DNA from: a bacterium
Lineage (GTDB): Bacteria; JAHJDO01
Assembly (NCBI GenBank): GCA_030611945.1
Contig: JAUWOV010000056.1
Coordinates: 1-11,995, forward strand
Direction of reading: 5' to 3'
Length of the DNA stretch: 11,995 nucleotides
Shown: positions 1 to 6,555 of the stretch, in pieces
How the letters are laid out: each line of letters opens with the position of its first letter
Position numbering within the stretch: the stretch's first letter is position 1
Position numbers and translations under genes: made by a program
Notes under the pieces: model-generated
The model's input: the letters and a program-made list of their open reading frames with translations, nothing else
The model's database searches: none
What the model was told of the DNA's origin: nothing

Positions 1-1
1 G

Positions 2-229
2 TTTGCGTCTATTCCTAAAAAAGATGTAGAAAACATAATTAAAAAAATAAAAGTGTTAAAAGCTAACCCTTTGCCTGTTGGCGTGAAAAAAATTAAAAAA
101 GGAGCAGTATCTTATTTTCGCTTGCGATGCGGAAACTTTCGTGTTGGATATCTATTGGATTTTTCTGAGAAAGTTGTGAGAATAGTCTATATACGCAAAC
201 GGAATGAAAGTACTTACTCAAATCTTTAA
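2..229 (+). CDS. RelE/ParE-type toxin, C-terminal part (5' end outside window)
   Basis: An open frame runs from the left edge to a TAA at 227-229 and gives 75 residues. It aligns along its length with the complete RelE-like toxin at 6809-7069. Shared blocks include NPLP/DPLP, KKIKKG, a Y-(F/Y)-R-(L/I)-R-x-GNFR-(V/I)-GY core, YI(R/K)-(K/R)R and the terminal ESTY. In the RelE/ParE superfamily this core is the end of the compact beta-sheet fold, and the arginine/lysine-rich strands contact ribosome-bound mRNA (RelE) or gyrase (ParE). The target here cannot be told. A partner antitoxin would be expected just upstream, outside the window. The gene is followed after about 47 nt by an intrinsic terminator, so it is the last gene of its unit. 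Family assignment is by motif similarity and by the paralogue in this window. Confidence 0.8.
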   Translation, partial: FASIPKKDVENIIKKIKVLKANPLPVGVKKIKKGAVSYFRLRCGNFRVGYLLDFSEKVVRIVYIRKRNESTYSNL

Positions 230-276
230 CCATTGACTGATCTGTTGAATTTTTACGATAAAAAATATATTTGTAG

Positions 277-307
277 GGGCACAATATTTTGTGCCCTTTT
301 TTCTTTT
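277..307 (+). terminator. Rho-independent terminator after the relE-like gene
   Basis: A perfect 8-bp stem (GGGCACAA at 277-284, TTGTGCCC at 289-296) with the 4-nt loop TATT is followed at once by TTTTTTCTTTT (297-307). It closes the toxin unit on the left and insulates it from the operon promoter about 80 nt downstream. Confidence 0.92.
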
Positions 308-360
308 CAAACATTCTTTCTTTTGGCTTTTCCCTTCTGTAAAAACACCATAAAATTTGC

Positions 361-434
361 AACTAATGAGAAATATATAAAAAAAGACTTGACATATATA
401 ATTTAATAGTATATAACTAGTGAGAAATATATGA
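361..434 (+). repeat. Pair of 20-bp direct repeats bracketing the operon promoter
   Basis: The 20-mers at 361-380 and 415-434 match at 18 of 20 positions (core: tgagaaatatat). They are 54 bp apart start to start. The first lies just upstream of the -35 box. The second overlaps the last bases of the -10 box and covers the transcription start region. The layout fits a two-site operator able to loop out or cover the promoter. It could also be a trace of an insertion-site duplication. No regulator gene is identifiable beside it except possibly the small protein encoded next. Confidence 0.6.
389..417 (+). promoter_or_regulatory. Sigma70-type promoter of the three-gene GHKL operon
   Basis: A consensus -35 TTGACA (389-394) is followed by a 17-bp spacer and the -10 TATAAC (412-417, 5 of 6 to consensus). 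Transcription would begin near 424 and give a leader of about 38 nt to the GTG start at 462. It is the only strong promoter seen for the operon at 462-3383. Confidence 0.8.
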
Positions 435-461
435 TAAATGATTAACATTAAGGAGATAAGC

Positions 462-695
462 GTGGTAAAACCTAAAGTTGAAAATGAGAGTAAGGAAGCA
501 AGATTCAAAAGAGTTGCATCTCTTCGCACACAAAAAACTTTAGATGGTTTAAGGCTATTAGGTAATTGCTCAAACAAATCAGCTTATTCCTATTCTCAAG
601 AGGATACTTCGAAAATTTTTAGTACAATAGATAAAGAACTTAGGCGCGTAAAGGGTTTATTTAATAAGTCTAAAAACAATATGTTTAGTTTGTAA
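462..695 (+). CDS. Small helical protein of the GHKL operon (77 aa)
   Basis: I prefer the GTG at 462, because AAGGAG at 450-455 lies 6 nt ahead of it. The in-frame ATG at 438 has no Shine-Dalgarno sequence and would place that purine run inside the coding region. The product is basic and predicted mostly helical. The middle carries the pattern R-x-x-K-T-L-D-G-L-R-L-L-G-N-C-S-N-K-S-x-Y-x-Y. It is followed by an acidic/aromatic helix with E-D-x-x-K-I-F and D-K-E-L-R. I recall similar short proteins, with an RLLGN(L/C)(S/A)N(K/R) core and an ED-x-x-KIF helix, as hypothetical ORFs in mobile or defence islands, but know no established function. No helix-turn-helix is obvious. Being first in the operon it could be a regulator or an adaptor of the ATPase; both are inference. 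Confidence 0.75.
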   Translation: MVKPKVENESKEARFKRVASLRTQKTLDGLRLLGNCSNKSAYSYSQEDTSKIFSTIDKELRRVKGLFNKSKNNMFSL

Positions 696-709
696 GGAGG
701 TTATTGATT

Positions 710-2752
710 ATGGTGACTGAGACAAGAGTATTTAGGCAAGTCAGAAACGACGAAAAAGATATTGAAGCTATTTGCGATAGTTATGAGTCAAAAATTGGTC
801 ATGAAAGATGGATAGCAGAAGCAATACAGAAGGATGCAATCCAGAATAGTTGGGATGCGAGAGAACATAAAAAAACTGGAAAGGGCTGGGAATGCGGTTT
901 TGAGATTAAATCTATAGTGAATAGAAAGTATCTTTGTATATTGGATAAGGGAACTCATGGGCTAAGTGGAACTACGTTCTCTGACGAAAAGGAGTTATCA
1001 GCCATTTTAACTAGTGGGAAACGCAAAGAAGACCTTGCATATTTTTTGAGTTCCAATTGGAGTGGTAAATCAAGTGAAGAAGGCGGTAGTCGAGGTCGTG
1101 GCAAAACGCTGTTTTTAGCTGCTTCTCGTGATGGAAGAATATATTTTGATTCTTTAAGATTATCAGATAATCTATATCTGTTTGGAGAATATTACTTAGA
1201 TAAAGATAAACAAATTAAGTTTAAGCTATGCTATCAAGATGCTGCAAAGGAAGAGCTTGCGAGGATTACGGATGGGAAGATGTTTCCACTTAGAGATGCT
1301 GGTACTAGGATTTTGATTCTAAATCCAAAACCTGCGGTAGAAGAAGCGATTAAAGATGGCAGCATGTTGGCTATGATAAATAATTCAAGGTGGGAAATAA
1401 TTAAAAAATATCAAGCAAAAATTTATGTAAATAATGGGTTTGAAATGAAATATGCGACTTTGCCTTCTTGGTATCTAGATAATTTCGACGAGGCCGTATG
1501 TCACGAATATAAACCTCGCGATAAAGATAAATATGGCGGCGGACTTATAAAAAAAGGTAAATCATATAGAATTAAGAAGCTTGTTTTACGATATAAACTT
1601 AATAATAATTTACCAGAATCTATAAGAGGTCTAGCAATTCAAAGAGGAGGTATGACAATACAGCGTTTGTTACCAGATGGGTGGATTCATGAAGAAGGTA
1701 TGAATAATATTTATGGTTGGGTTGAAATGGATCGCGAACTAGAAAACGAAATGAATGAACTTTGTGAGGGGCCAGAGCATCTCGATTTCAGTTGGCATAA
1801 AAGACCTGCTAAATATTTATCTGATTATCTTAAAAGTAAAATAAGAGATTTCGCGAAGGAATTAAAATTAATTGAGTCTGAAAAGGCGAAGAAAAACAAG
1901 ATACAGAAAGCAGCGGAAGAAAAGGCACTTAAATCCCTTACCTCATTATTTAAAAAATTGAAGCTTTTCGGAAAGAACCTAGGAAAAAGAAAAAGAGGAA
2001 CATCTTCTAGGCAGAAGAATGAACCACTACGCTTGTCAATATCTGATATTAAGTTTCCAAGAGAAAATCGTCGTGTAAATTATGGTGAAAAAATTGAAAA
2101 TGTCTATGTGTATCCGATAAATGAATTTGAGGACAGCATCATGGTTTTGGTTAGATTGTATATTGTTTCTGACAAAGGCAGAACTATTCTTTTTGATGAG
2201 AAGGAGTTTAATCTTCAACCTGGTAAAGGACCGAAAATTGGTTTTGAGACAGTAAAGATTTCTCAAGAACTTGAAAAGGGTGGCTATGTTATTAAAGCTA
2301 AGATGCGTTCTTTAGAAGATTCTACTATAACTTTCCCGGACGGCACAAATATTGAAAAGGGAACAAAGTTGTATGACCGTATACACCAAAAGTTTTACGT
2401 AGAGGTTGCCCCTCCTGAACATGGACCATTACATTTTGAACCAAAAGGCAGAGATGATAAAGGTTATATTATTGATTGGGAGCCAGAGGGGGACAGTGGT
2501 TATATAATCTACTATAACGAGGTACACCCAAGAATTAAAATACTGGTAAATGATGAATCAAAACTAGCAGAATATTTAACAGAACAAGGCGCTCTTGTTG
2601 CTCTACAAATAAAACTTGAAGAAGTAGTAGCAGAGGGCGAAAGTGATGACGAAGATCTTGAAAAATTACTAAAAAGCAAAGAGTTAGGGCAGGTTATTCC
2701 GACAATTTTAAAAAGGTATAGCGAATTTTTATGGGATTATAGAGAGGCTTAA
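710..2752 (+). CDS. GHKL-family ATPase, MORC/MutL/Hsp90-like (680 aa)
   Basis: The start is the ATG at 710, with TAAGGAGG at 693-700 9 nt upstream; an in-frame TTG at 704 is too close to that site. The N-terminal 200 residues carry the Bergerat-fold signatures. The N-box helix EAIQKDAIQNSWDA (37-50) has the Mg-binding Asn46 and the usual D/E residues. Motif II is LDKGTHGLSG (78-87), and the ATP lid GGSRGRGK is at 125-132. The last motif is AGTRI, with Thr199. A transducer-like region follows to about residue 385. Next comes a highly charged Lys-rich linker (about 390-440), then a beta-rich region (about 445-570) that could be an Ig-like sandwich, then a further C-terminal domain with YIIYYNEVHPRIK near 598-610. 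GHKL ATPases of this shape (MutL, MORC, Hsp90) act as ATP-driven clamps; bacterial MORC-like forms are reported near restriction-modification genes. No nuclease motif is apparent. The gap from the previous gene is 14 nt and to the next 1 nt. The ATPase fold is well supported; the role is inferred. Confidence 0.85.
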   Translation: MVTETRVFRQVRNDEKDIEAICDSYESKIGHERWIAEAIQKDAIQNSWDAREHKKTGKGWECGFEIKSIVNRKYLCILDKGTHGLSGTTFSDEKELSAILTSGKRKEDLAYFLSSNWSGKSSEEGGSRGRGKTLFLAASRDGRIYFDSLRLSDNLYLFGEYYLDKDKQIKFKLCYQDAAKEELARITDGKMFPLRDAGTRILILNPKPAVEEAIKDGSMLAMINNSRWEIIKKYQAKIYVNNGFEMKYATLPSWYLDNFDEAVCHEYKPRDKDKYGGGLIKKGKSYRIKKLVLRYKLNNNLPESIRGLAIQRGGMTIQRLLPDGWIHEEGMNNIYGWVEMDRELENEMNELCEGPEHLDFSWHKRPAKYLSDYLKSKIRDFAKELKLIESEKAKKNKIQKAAEEKALKSLTSLFKKLKLFGKNLGKRKRGTSSRQKNEPLRLSISDIKFPRENRRVNYGEKIENVYVYPINEFEDSIMVLVRLYIVSDKGRTILFDEKEFNLQPGKGPKIGFETVKISQELEKGGYVIKAKMRSLEDSTITFPDGTNIEKGTKLYDRIHQKFYVEVAPPEHGPLHFEPKGRDDKGYIIDWEPEGDSGYIIYYNEVHPRIKILVNDESKLAEYLTEQGALVALQIKLEEVVAEGESDDEDLEKLLKSKELGQVIPTILKRYSEFLWDYREA

Positions 2753-2753
2753 A

Positions 2754-3383
2754 ATGGTACTCAAAATTAAGAAGAAAAACCCATCAGGAGAAAGCGTTCA
2801 GTATAAGAGTTCCAAAATTATTTTAACACCCAGAGATATTAAGAAAGCAGACGCGTTTGATGACGATTTAGATGATGAAGTTATTCAGAAATTAGAGAAG
2901 AAGTTGGTTAAATTAAAAATTGTTGATCAAAAGAGCAAAAAAAAGGACCCTTTAAAAGCTTGGTACATAATTGGGAAATATATAAATAAATTTCTACAAC
3001 ATCATTCTGTTGAGAGAGAGGATGAGAATTCCTTTTGGAATGAGTTTTATGGTCGTTCAAAGATAATACATATTGGAATACCATCTAAGAGAATAGGACA
3101 AACAAGAAATGATTTTAGAACAGCATCTTTACTAGCGCGTTTCCCATTTGACAAACTCCGAAAGACAGGATCATGGGCGTTATGGAGAGAAATCATTACT
3201 TATAAATCTTTCATTGAAGACGAGAGAGTTTTAGAATGGGTTGTAAATAGACTTATCGATTCGCCGAGAACAAGAGATAAAGCAAGACCATTTTTAAAAG
3301 CAGTAGCTGCTCGGTTAAAAAGAATAGACACTTCAATTCTCGATGATAAAGAGTTGTTAAGCAAGCTTGAAACGATTAAATAG
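2754..3383 (+). CDS. Uncharacterised protein of the GHKL operon (209 aa)
   Basis: The ATG follows the ATPase stop after one base, with no good Shine-Dalgarno site, so translational coupling is likely and suggests co-expression at fixed ratio. The N-terminal 65 residues are Lys/Asp-rich and probably flexible, with an acidic run (FDDDLDDE, 35-42). The remainder looks helical and more ordered: DPLKAWYIIGKYINKFLQ (65-82), FWNEFYGRS (94-102), RNDFRTASLLARFPF (118-132), GSWALWREIITY (139-150), DERVLEWV (156-163) and a closing basic helix with DTSILDDKEL. The order 'W-x-x-G-x-x-I', then a short basic stretch, then 'W-x-x-W-R-E-I' recalls loosely the N-terminal domain of DUF1016/YhcG-like proteins, but I cannot confirm homology. 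I do not recognise the family. No catalytic triad, metal motif or membrane segment is evident. It may be a DNA-binding or effector partner of the ATPase. Confidence 0.8.
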   Translation: MVLKIKKKNPSGESVQYKSSKIILTPRDIKKADAFDDDLDDEVIQKLEKKLVKLKIVDQKSKKKDPLKAWYIIGKYINKFLQHHSVEREDENSFWNEFYGRSKIIHIGIPSKRIGQTRNDFRTASLLARFPFDKLRKTGSWALWREIITYKSFIEDERVLEWVVNRLIDSPRTRDKARPFLKAVAARLKRIDTSILDDKELLSKLETIK

Positions 3384-3465
3384 TTTAGTATAGGGTGTAA
3401 ATAAAAGAACATTATACAAAAGGGTAAAATAGATTGAGAAAACTTATTAAGGAGGTGAAAGTCAA

Positions 3466-3771
3466 ATGTCAGTGCGTTATATCTTAGACACAGACGATAT
3501 CATCTGTTTTGATAAAGTAACAAGACATGGTGTATCAGATATGGGTAAAGACGGAATTACAGGAGACGACACACAACTATATCCTCTGTATGGAACAACC
3601 GCAAAAACAGTCTGCGAAGGTAACGATTCAAGACTTTCCACTACAGACGAAAAAGCTGCAATGACAGGGGCTAATTCTCCTTCCGCAGCTAATCCATTTG
3701 CTACAAAGGCAGACATAGCAGCTATGAGAAAAGCCATTATAGCGGAACTAAAAGGGAATTTGAGCAGATAA
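3466..3771 (+). CDS. Small phage tail-fibre-like protein (101 aa)
   Basis: The start is strong: AAGGAGGTG at 3449-3457, 8 nt ahead of the ATG. The product is polar and Ala/Thr/Asp-rich, with no signal peptide and no membrane helix. Its middle has GTTAKTVCEGNDSRLS (43-58), and GANSPSAANPFATKADI follows at 68-84. The 'GNDSRL' and 'NPFATK' phrases are typical of repeat segments in phage tail-fibre and collar proteins, usually inside much longer chains. Here they make up almost a whole short ORF, ending in a basic helix (AAMRKAIIAELKGN). It may be a remnant of a prophage structural gene or a small stand-alone fibre-like protein. The TAA stop is formed with the first bases of the hairpin repeat at 3770, so the end of the gene may have been reshaped by that repeat. 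The family link is from pattern recall only. Confidence 0.65.
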   Translation: MSVRYILDTDDIICFDKVTRHGVSDMGKDGITGDDTQLYPLYGTTAKTVCEGNDSRLSTTDEKAAMTGANSPSAANPFATKADIAAMRKAIIAELKGNLSR

Positions 3772-3793
3772 CCGCCAGCTAAAGCAGGCGGTT
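3770..3793 (+). repeat. Dispersed hairpin repeat, copy 1
   Basis: This 24-nt sequence is identical to 6454-6477. It folds into AACCGCC/GGCGGTT arms plus an inner GC/GC pair across one A-A mismatch, with the loop TAAA. There is no T-run after it on either strand, so it is not a classical terminator. It resembles REP-type intergenic hairpins. Confidence 0.8.
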
Positions 3794-3878
3794 GAGGGGG
3801 AGGGGACAATCAATAGCGGAGGAGACAACAGACTGCTTCAGCTGTCTGGTGGAACAAATAGCTGTCGGGGGAAACAAG
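3794..3878 (+). repeat. Purine-rich degenerate tandem repeat with a 28-nt dispersed unit
   Basis: After the hairpin lies a G/A-rich tract built from related units around 'agctgtc-ggnggaaaca'. Examples are 3839-3858 and 3859-3878, with a weaker relative starting at 3814. The 28 nt at 3847-3874 recur at 6479-6506 with one mismatch. Compared with copy 2, about 53 nt (3794-3846) are extra here. The rest of the gap to murF (3879-3945) shows no clear motif; a weak promoter cannot be excluded. Confidence 0.7.
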
Positions 3879-3945
3879 CAAAAATCAGGAAATAAAGTTC
3901 TCTAACGGGGTTTATTAAATTCCTGAGATGTAGTAGATTGTCGGT

Positions 3946-5334
3946 ATGGAACCATTGTGTGTAAACGAGATAGTAGAAGCCACTAAAGGTCGGCTTGTCA
4001 ATGGCGATAAAAGTCTTTCCATAAAAGGCATATCAATAGACTCCCGCAGTATAAAAAAAGGTGACTTATTTATTGCAATTAAAGGCGAGAGATTTGATGG
4101 TCATGATTTTATTAATGATGCTGTAAAGAATGGCGCATCAGGAATTATTCTTTCCAGCCTGCATTCTCCTCTCAAAACTTTATCTCCGGCTTTTATTATT
4201 AAAGTAAGCGATACTCTTAAAGCTTTGCAGAATTTAGCAGGGTATTATAGGGGGAAATTTGATGTTCCGATTGTTGGCATTACAGGTAGTAACGGGAAGA
4301 CCACTGTTAAGGATATGATACATAACATGCTTTTTCAGAACTTCAACCCGGCAAAGACAATAGGTAATTATAATAATCAAGTCGGGCTTCCGCTCACAGT
4401 GTTTAGATTATCAAAAGACAATAGAGCCGGTATCTTTGAGGTTGGGATAAGTTCATATGAAGAGATGGAAAATCTTGGAGAGATTGTCTGCCCTGATATT
4501 GCAGTTATAACAAACATAAACATAGCTCATATGCAATATTTCAGGACAGTTAAAAATCTTGTAAATGCAAAGGCAAAACTGCTGGAATTTGTTCCCAAGG
4601 AAGGCGTTGCAATCTTAAATGCAGACGATAAATATTTTAGCCTTCTTAAAGACGGAGCAAAATGCAGGGTTATATCATTTGGCATAAAAAATAAGGCTGA
4701 TGTTATGGCTGAGGATATTGGTTTATTGCCTACAAGCACAAAATTTCTTTTGAATGGCGCAGTTAAAATAACTCTGCCTATATCGGGAATTCACAATGTA
4801 TATAATGCATTAGCCGCTGCCAGCGTTTCTTTGCAGTTTTCTGAAGACCTGAATCTTGTAAGAGACGGCTTGGGGGACTTCAAACCTCCTGAGATGAGAA
4901 TGCAAATAATAAAGACGAAAAATCTTACTGTAATAAATGATGCGTATAATGCAAATCCGGCTTCAACCAGAGCAGCTTTGGAAGTGCTTAGGAATGTTAA
5001 TTCAAATTCCAACGGGACAAAACATAGAAAAGTTTTTATTTTTGGTAATATGTTTGAGCTTGGCGACTGCAAGGTATCAGAACATAAGAAGATTGGAAAA
5101 CTTGTTGCGGAATCTCAAATAGACATATTTATAACTGTTGGAGAACTTGCCGGATTATCCGCTGTAGCGGCAAAAGAGAGCGGACTCAATGAAAACAAGA
5201 TATTCTCATTCAAAAACACAGAGGAGGTTAAAGAAAAATTATTGAGCATACTGCAAAGTAATGATACCCTGTTATTAAAAGGTTCAAGAGCAATGCGTCT
5301 TGAAAACATACTTGAAACACTAAAGGATTCGTAA
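3946..5334 (+). CDS. murF: UDP-N-acetylmuramoyl-tripeptide--D-alanyl-D-alanine ligase MurF
   Basis: MurF adds D-Ala-D-Ala to UDP-MurNAc-tripeptide in the cytoplasm, using ATP, the last step of the soluble peptidoglycan precursor. The 462-aa product has normal length and the three Mur-ligase domains. The N-terminal UDP-substrate domain holds SIDSRSIKKGDLFIAIKGERFDGHDF, split as SIDSRSIKKGDLFIAIKG (30-47) and ERFDGHDF (48-55). The central ATPase has the P-loop GITGSNGKTT (111-120), the TIGNYNNQVGLPLT block (138-151), the Mg/substrate Glu165 in FEVG, and TNINIAHM (189-196). The C-terminal domain has INDAYNANPAS (330-340), FGNMFELGD (366-374) and LLKGSRAMRLE (443-453). The ATG at 3946 has no good Shine-Dalgarno sequence; an in-frame TAG at 3934 limits upstream extension. 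It overlaps mraY by one base, implying coupling. murE is not adjacent upstream, where accessory DNA lies instead. Confidence 0.96.
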   Translation: MEPLCVNEIVEATKGRLVNGDKSLSIKGISIDSRSIKKGDLFIAIKGERFDGHDFINDAVKNGASGIILSSLHSPLKTLSPAFIIKVSDTLKALQNLAGYYRGKFDVPIVGITGSNGKTTVKDMIHNMLFQNFNPAKTIGNYNNQVGLPLTVFRLSKDNRAGIFEVGISSYEEMENLGEIVCPDIAVITNINIAHMQYFRTVKNLVNAKAKLLEFVPKEGVAILNADDKYFSLLKDGAKCRVISFGIKNKADVMAEDIGLLPTSTKFLLNGAVKITLPISGIHNVYNALAAASVSLQFSEDLNLVRDGLGDFKPPEMRMQIIKTKNLTVINDAYNANPASTRAALEVLRNVNSNSNGTKHRKVFIFGNMFELGDCKVSEHKKIGKLVAESQIDIFITVGELAGLSAVAAKESGLNENKIFSFKNTEEVKEKLLSILQSNDTLLLKGSRAMRLENILETLKDS

Positions 5335-6431
5335 TGTTTTATCATCTTTTTTATTCTCTCAGCAATGTATGGGGCGGGTTTAATGTTTTTAAGTATATTA
5401 CATTTCGCGCAGGAGGCGCGGCGGCAACTGCGCTTCTGTTGAGTATATTTCTTGGACCGTGGGTGATAAGAAAATTGCATGAGTTGAATATTGGACAATA
5501 TATCAGAAAAGGGGAATGTCCTGACCTGTTCACTCTACATCAAAAAAAGCAAGGCACTCCCACTATGGGCGGAGTTTTAATAATTCTGGTTTTATTGATT
5601 TCCACATTATTATGGGCTGATTTCACAAACAGATACATAATACTTGTTTTACTCATAACCCTATGCTTGGGTGGAGTTGGCTTTATTGATGACTACCTGA
5701 AAATACATAAAAAGAATGCCAAGGGACTCAAGATAGGCGCAAAATTGTTAGGACAGCTCATTATTGCCGGGTTTATAGGTTTCTATCTTTATTATAATCC
5801 GGTAAGTTCTAAGTTTGCCACAAAGCTTGGATTCCCGTTTTTTAAAACTTTCTTTATTGATTTAGGCTATTTCTACATTCCATTTGTTATGCTGGTTATT
5901 GTAGGGGCTTCAAATGCTGTTAATTTTACAGACGGACTTGACGGATTGGCCATTGGATGCGCAATGATGGTTTCTATTACGTTCATCATAGTAACATATT
6001 TGTGCGGACATGTTGGATTCAGTAAATACCTGAATATCATAAATGTTGCAGGGAGCGGCGAACTTGCTGTGTTTTGCGCTGCTCTGGTAGGAGCAAGCCT
6101 TGGTTTTCTCTGGTTCAATTGCTATCCTGCAGAGATATTCATGGGTGATACAGGCTCTCTTGCAATAGGCGGAGCGCTCGGTTTTATATCTGTAGTTGTA
6201 AAGCAAGAGATATTGCTGGTCATAGCCGGCGGTATTTTTGTTATAGAGGCTCTATCTGTTATTATTCAGATTATCTCCTTTCGTATGACAGGAAAAAGAG
6301 TATTTTTAATAGCCCCTCTGCATCATCATTTTGAAAAAATGGGCTGGGATGAGACAAAGGTTACAGTCAGGTTCTGGATAGTATCCATAATTTTTGCTCT
6401 TATAAGCCTTGCAACCCTGAAGTTAAGATAA
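5334..6431 (+). CDS. mraY: Phospho-N-acetylmuramoyl-pentapeptide-transferase MraY
   Basis: MraY transfers phospho-MurNAc-pentapeptide from UDP to undecaprenyl phosphate and makes lipid I on the inner face of the membrane. The 365-aa protein is of standard length and has about ten hydrophobic segments. All signature motifs are present: HQKKQGTPTMGG (69-80), the catalytic Asp pair in FIDDYLKI (117-124), NFTDGLDGLA (197-206), PAEIFMGDTGSLAIGG (265-280) with Asp272, and the triple histidine in APLHHHF (327-333). Its start overlaps the murF stop as TAATG, and its stop overlaps a short mutS-like start in exactly the same way (6429-6433). In most bacteria murD follows; here it is replaced by mutS-related sequence and a toxin-antitoxin cassette. 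Confidence 0.97.
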   Translation: MFYHLFYSLSNVWGGFNVFKYITFRAGGAAATALLLSIFLGPWVIRKLHELNIGQYIRKGECPDLFTLHQKKQGTPTMGGVLIILVLLISTLLWADFTNRYIILVLLITLCLGGVGFIDDYLKIHKKNAKGLKIGAKLLGQLIIAGFIGFYLYYNPVSSKFATKLGFPFFKTFFIDLGYFYIPFVMLVIVGASNAVNFTDGLDGLAIGCAMMVSITFIIVTYLCGHVGFSKYLNIINVAGSGELAVFCAALVGASLGFLWFNCYPAEIFMGDTGSLAIGGALGFISVVVKQEILLVIAGGIFVIEALSVIIQIISFRMTGKRVFLIAPLHHHFEKMGWDETKVTVRFWIVSIIFALISLATLKLR

Positions 6432-6455
6432 TGTCAGAACTAACTCCAATGCTAA
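6429..6455 (+). repeat. Duplicated mutS start region, upstream copy
   Basis: These 27 bases match 7084-7110 (true mutS start) at 24 of 27 positions. The match begins exactly at TAATG. Before and after it the flanks do not align. The three differences are at 6434, 6442 and 6454; two are third codon positions. The pair encloses the hairpin repeat and the toxin-antitoxin cassette. Confidence 0.85.
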
Positions 6456-6466
6456 CCGCCAGCTAA
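6431..6466 (+). pseudogene. Orphaned 5' end of mutS (11-codon ORF)
   Basis: The ATG overlaps the mraY stop (TAATG) and reads MSELTPMLTAS before a TAA. The true MutS begins MPELTPMLRQY, so seven of the first eight residues agree. The hairpin repeat starting at 6454 supplies the last codons and the stop. This looks like the ancestral mutS start, displaced by an insertion. It may still be translated as a coupled leader peptide after mraY. It is too short to be a functional MutS fragment. Confidence 0.75.
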
Positions 6467-6506
6467 AGCAGGCGGTTGTGGTGGAACAAGTAGCTGTCGG
6501 GGGAAA
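6454..6506 (+). repeat. Hairpin plus purine-rich dispersed repeat, copy 2
   Basis: Bases 6454-6477 are identical to the hairpin at 3770-3793. Bases 6479-6506 match 3847-3874 at 27 of 28 positions. Here the two parts are separated by one base, against 53 in copy 1, so this is the compact form. It sits exactly at the junction between the broken mutS start and the toxin-antitoxin promoter. Confidence 0.85.
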
Positions 6507-6525
6507 GCCAAAGCCAAAAAAATTA

Positions 6526-6555
6526 TTGACAGCAATAGTTATCATTTGCTATCAT
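6526..6555 (+). promoter_or_regulatory. Promoter of the relBE-like cassette
   Basis: A consensus -35 TTGACA (6526-6531) is followed, after an 18-bp spacer, by the -10 TATCAT (6550-6555, 5 of 6 to consensus). The start of transcription would fall at about 6562, close to the Shine-Dalgarno sequence, so the leader is very short. mutS downstream can also be served by this promoter. Confidence 0.65.

Noticed and set aside
218-577. Minus-strand open frame of 119 codons across the terminator and promoter region
   Set aside because: It runs antisense through a clear terminator, a promoter and the start of the small operon gene; its product is low-complexity hydrophobic/Lys-rich with no ribosome site.
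3367-3394. Possible promoter (TTGAAA, then TATAGG) ahead of the fibre-like ORF
   Set aside because: The -10 is poor and the spacing 16 bp; in such AT-rich sequence this level of match is expected by chance.
3770-3793. Hairpin read as a Rho-independent terminator
   Set aside because: Neither side carries a T-run, and the second copy lies in front of the relBE-like cassette and not after a transcription unit of its own. It fits a dispersed repeat better.
3477-3809. Minus-strand open frame of 110 codons opposite the fibre-like ORF
   Set aside because: The plus-strand ORF has an excellent Shine-Dalgarno site and recognisable motifs; the minus frame begins inside the repeat and has no such support.
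3770-3878. CRISPR array
   Set aside because: Units are short, degenerate and contiguous without unique spacers of regular size, and no cas gene is nearby.
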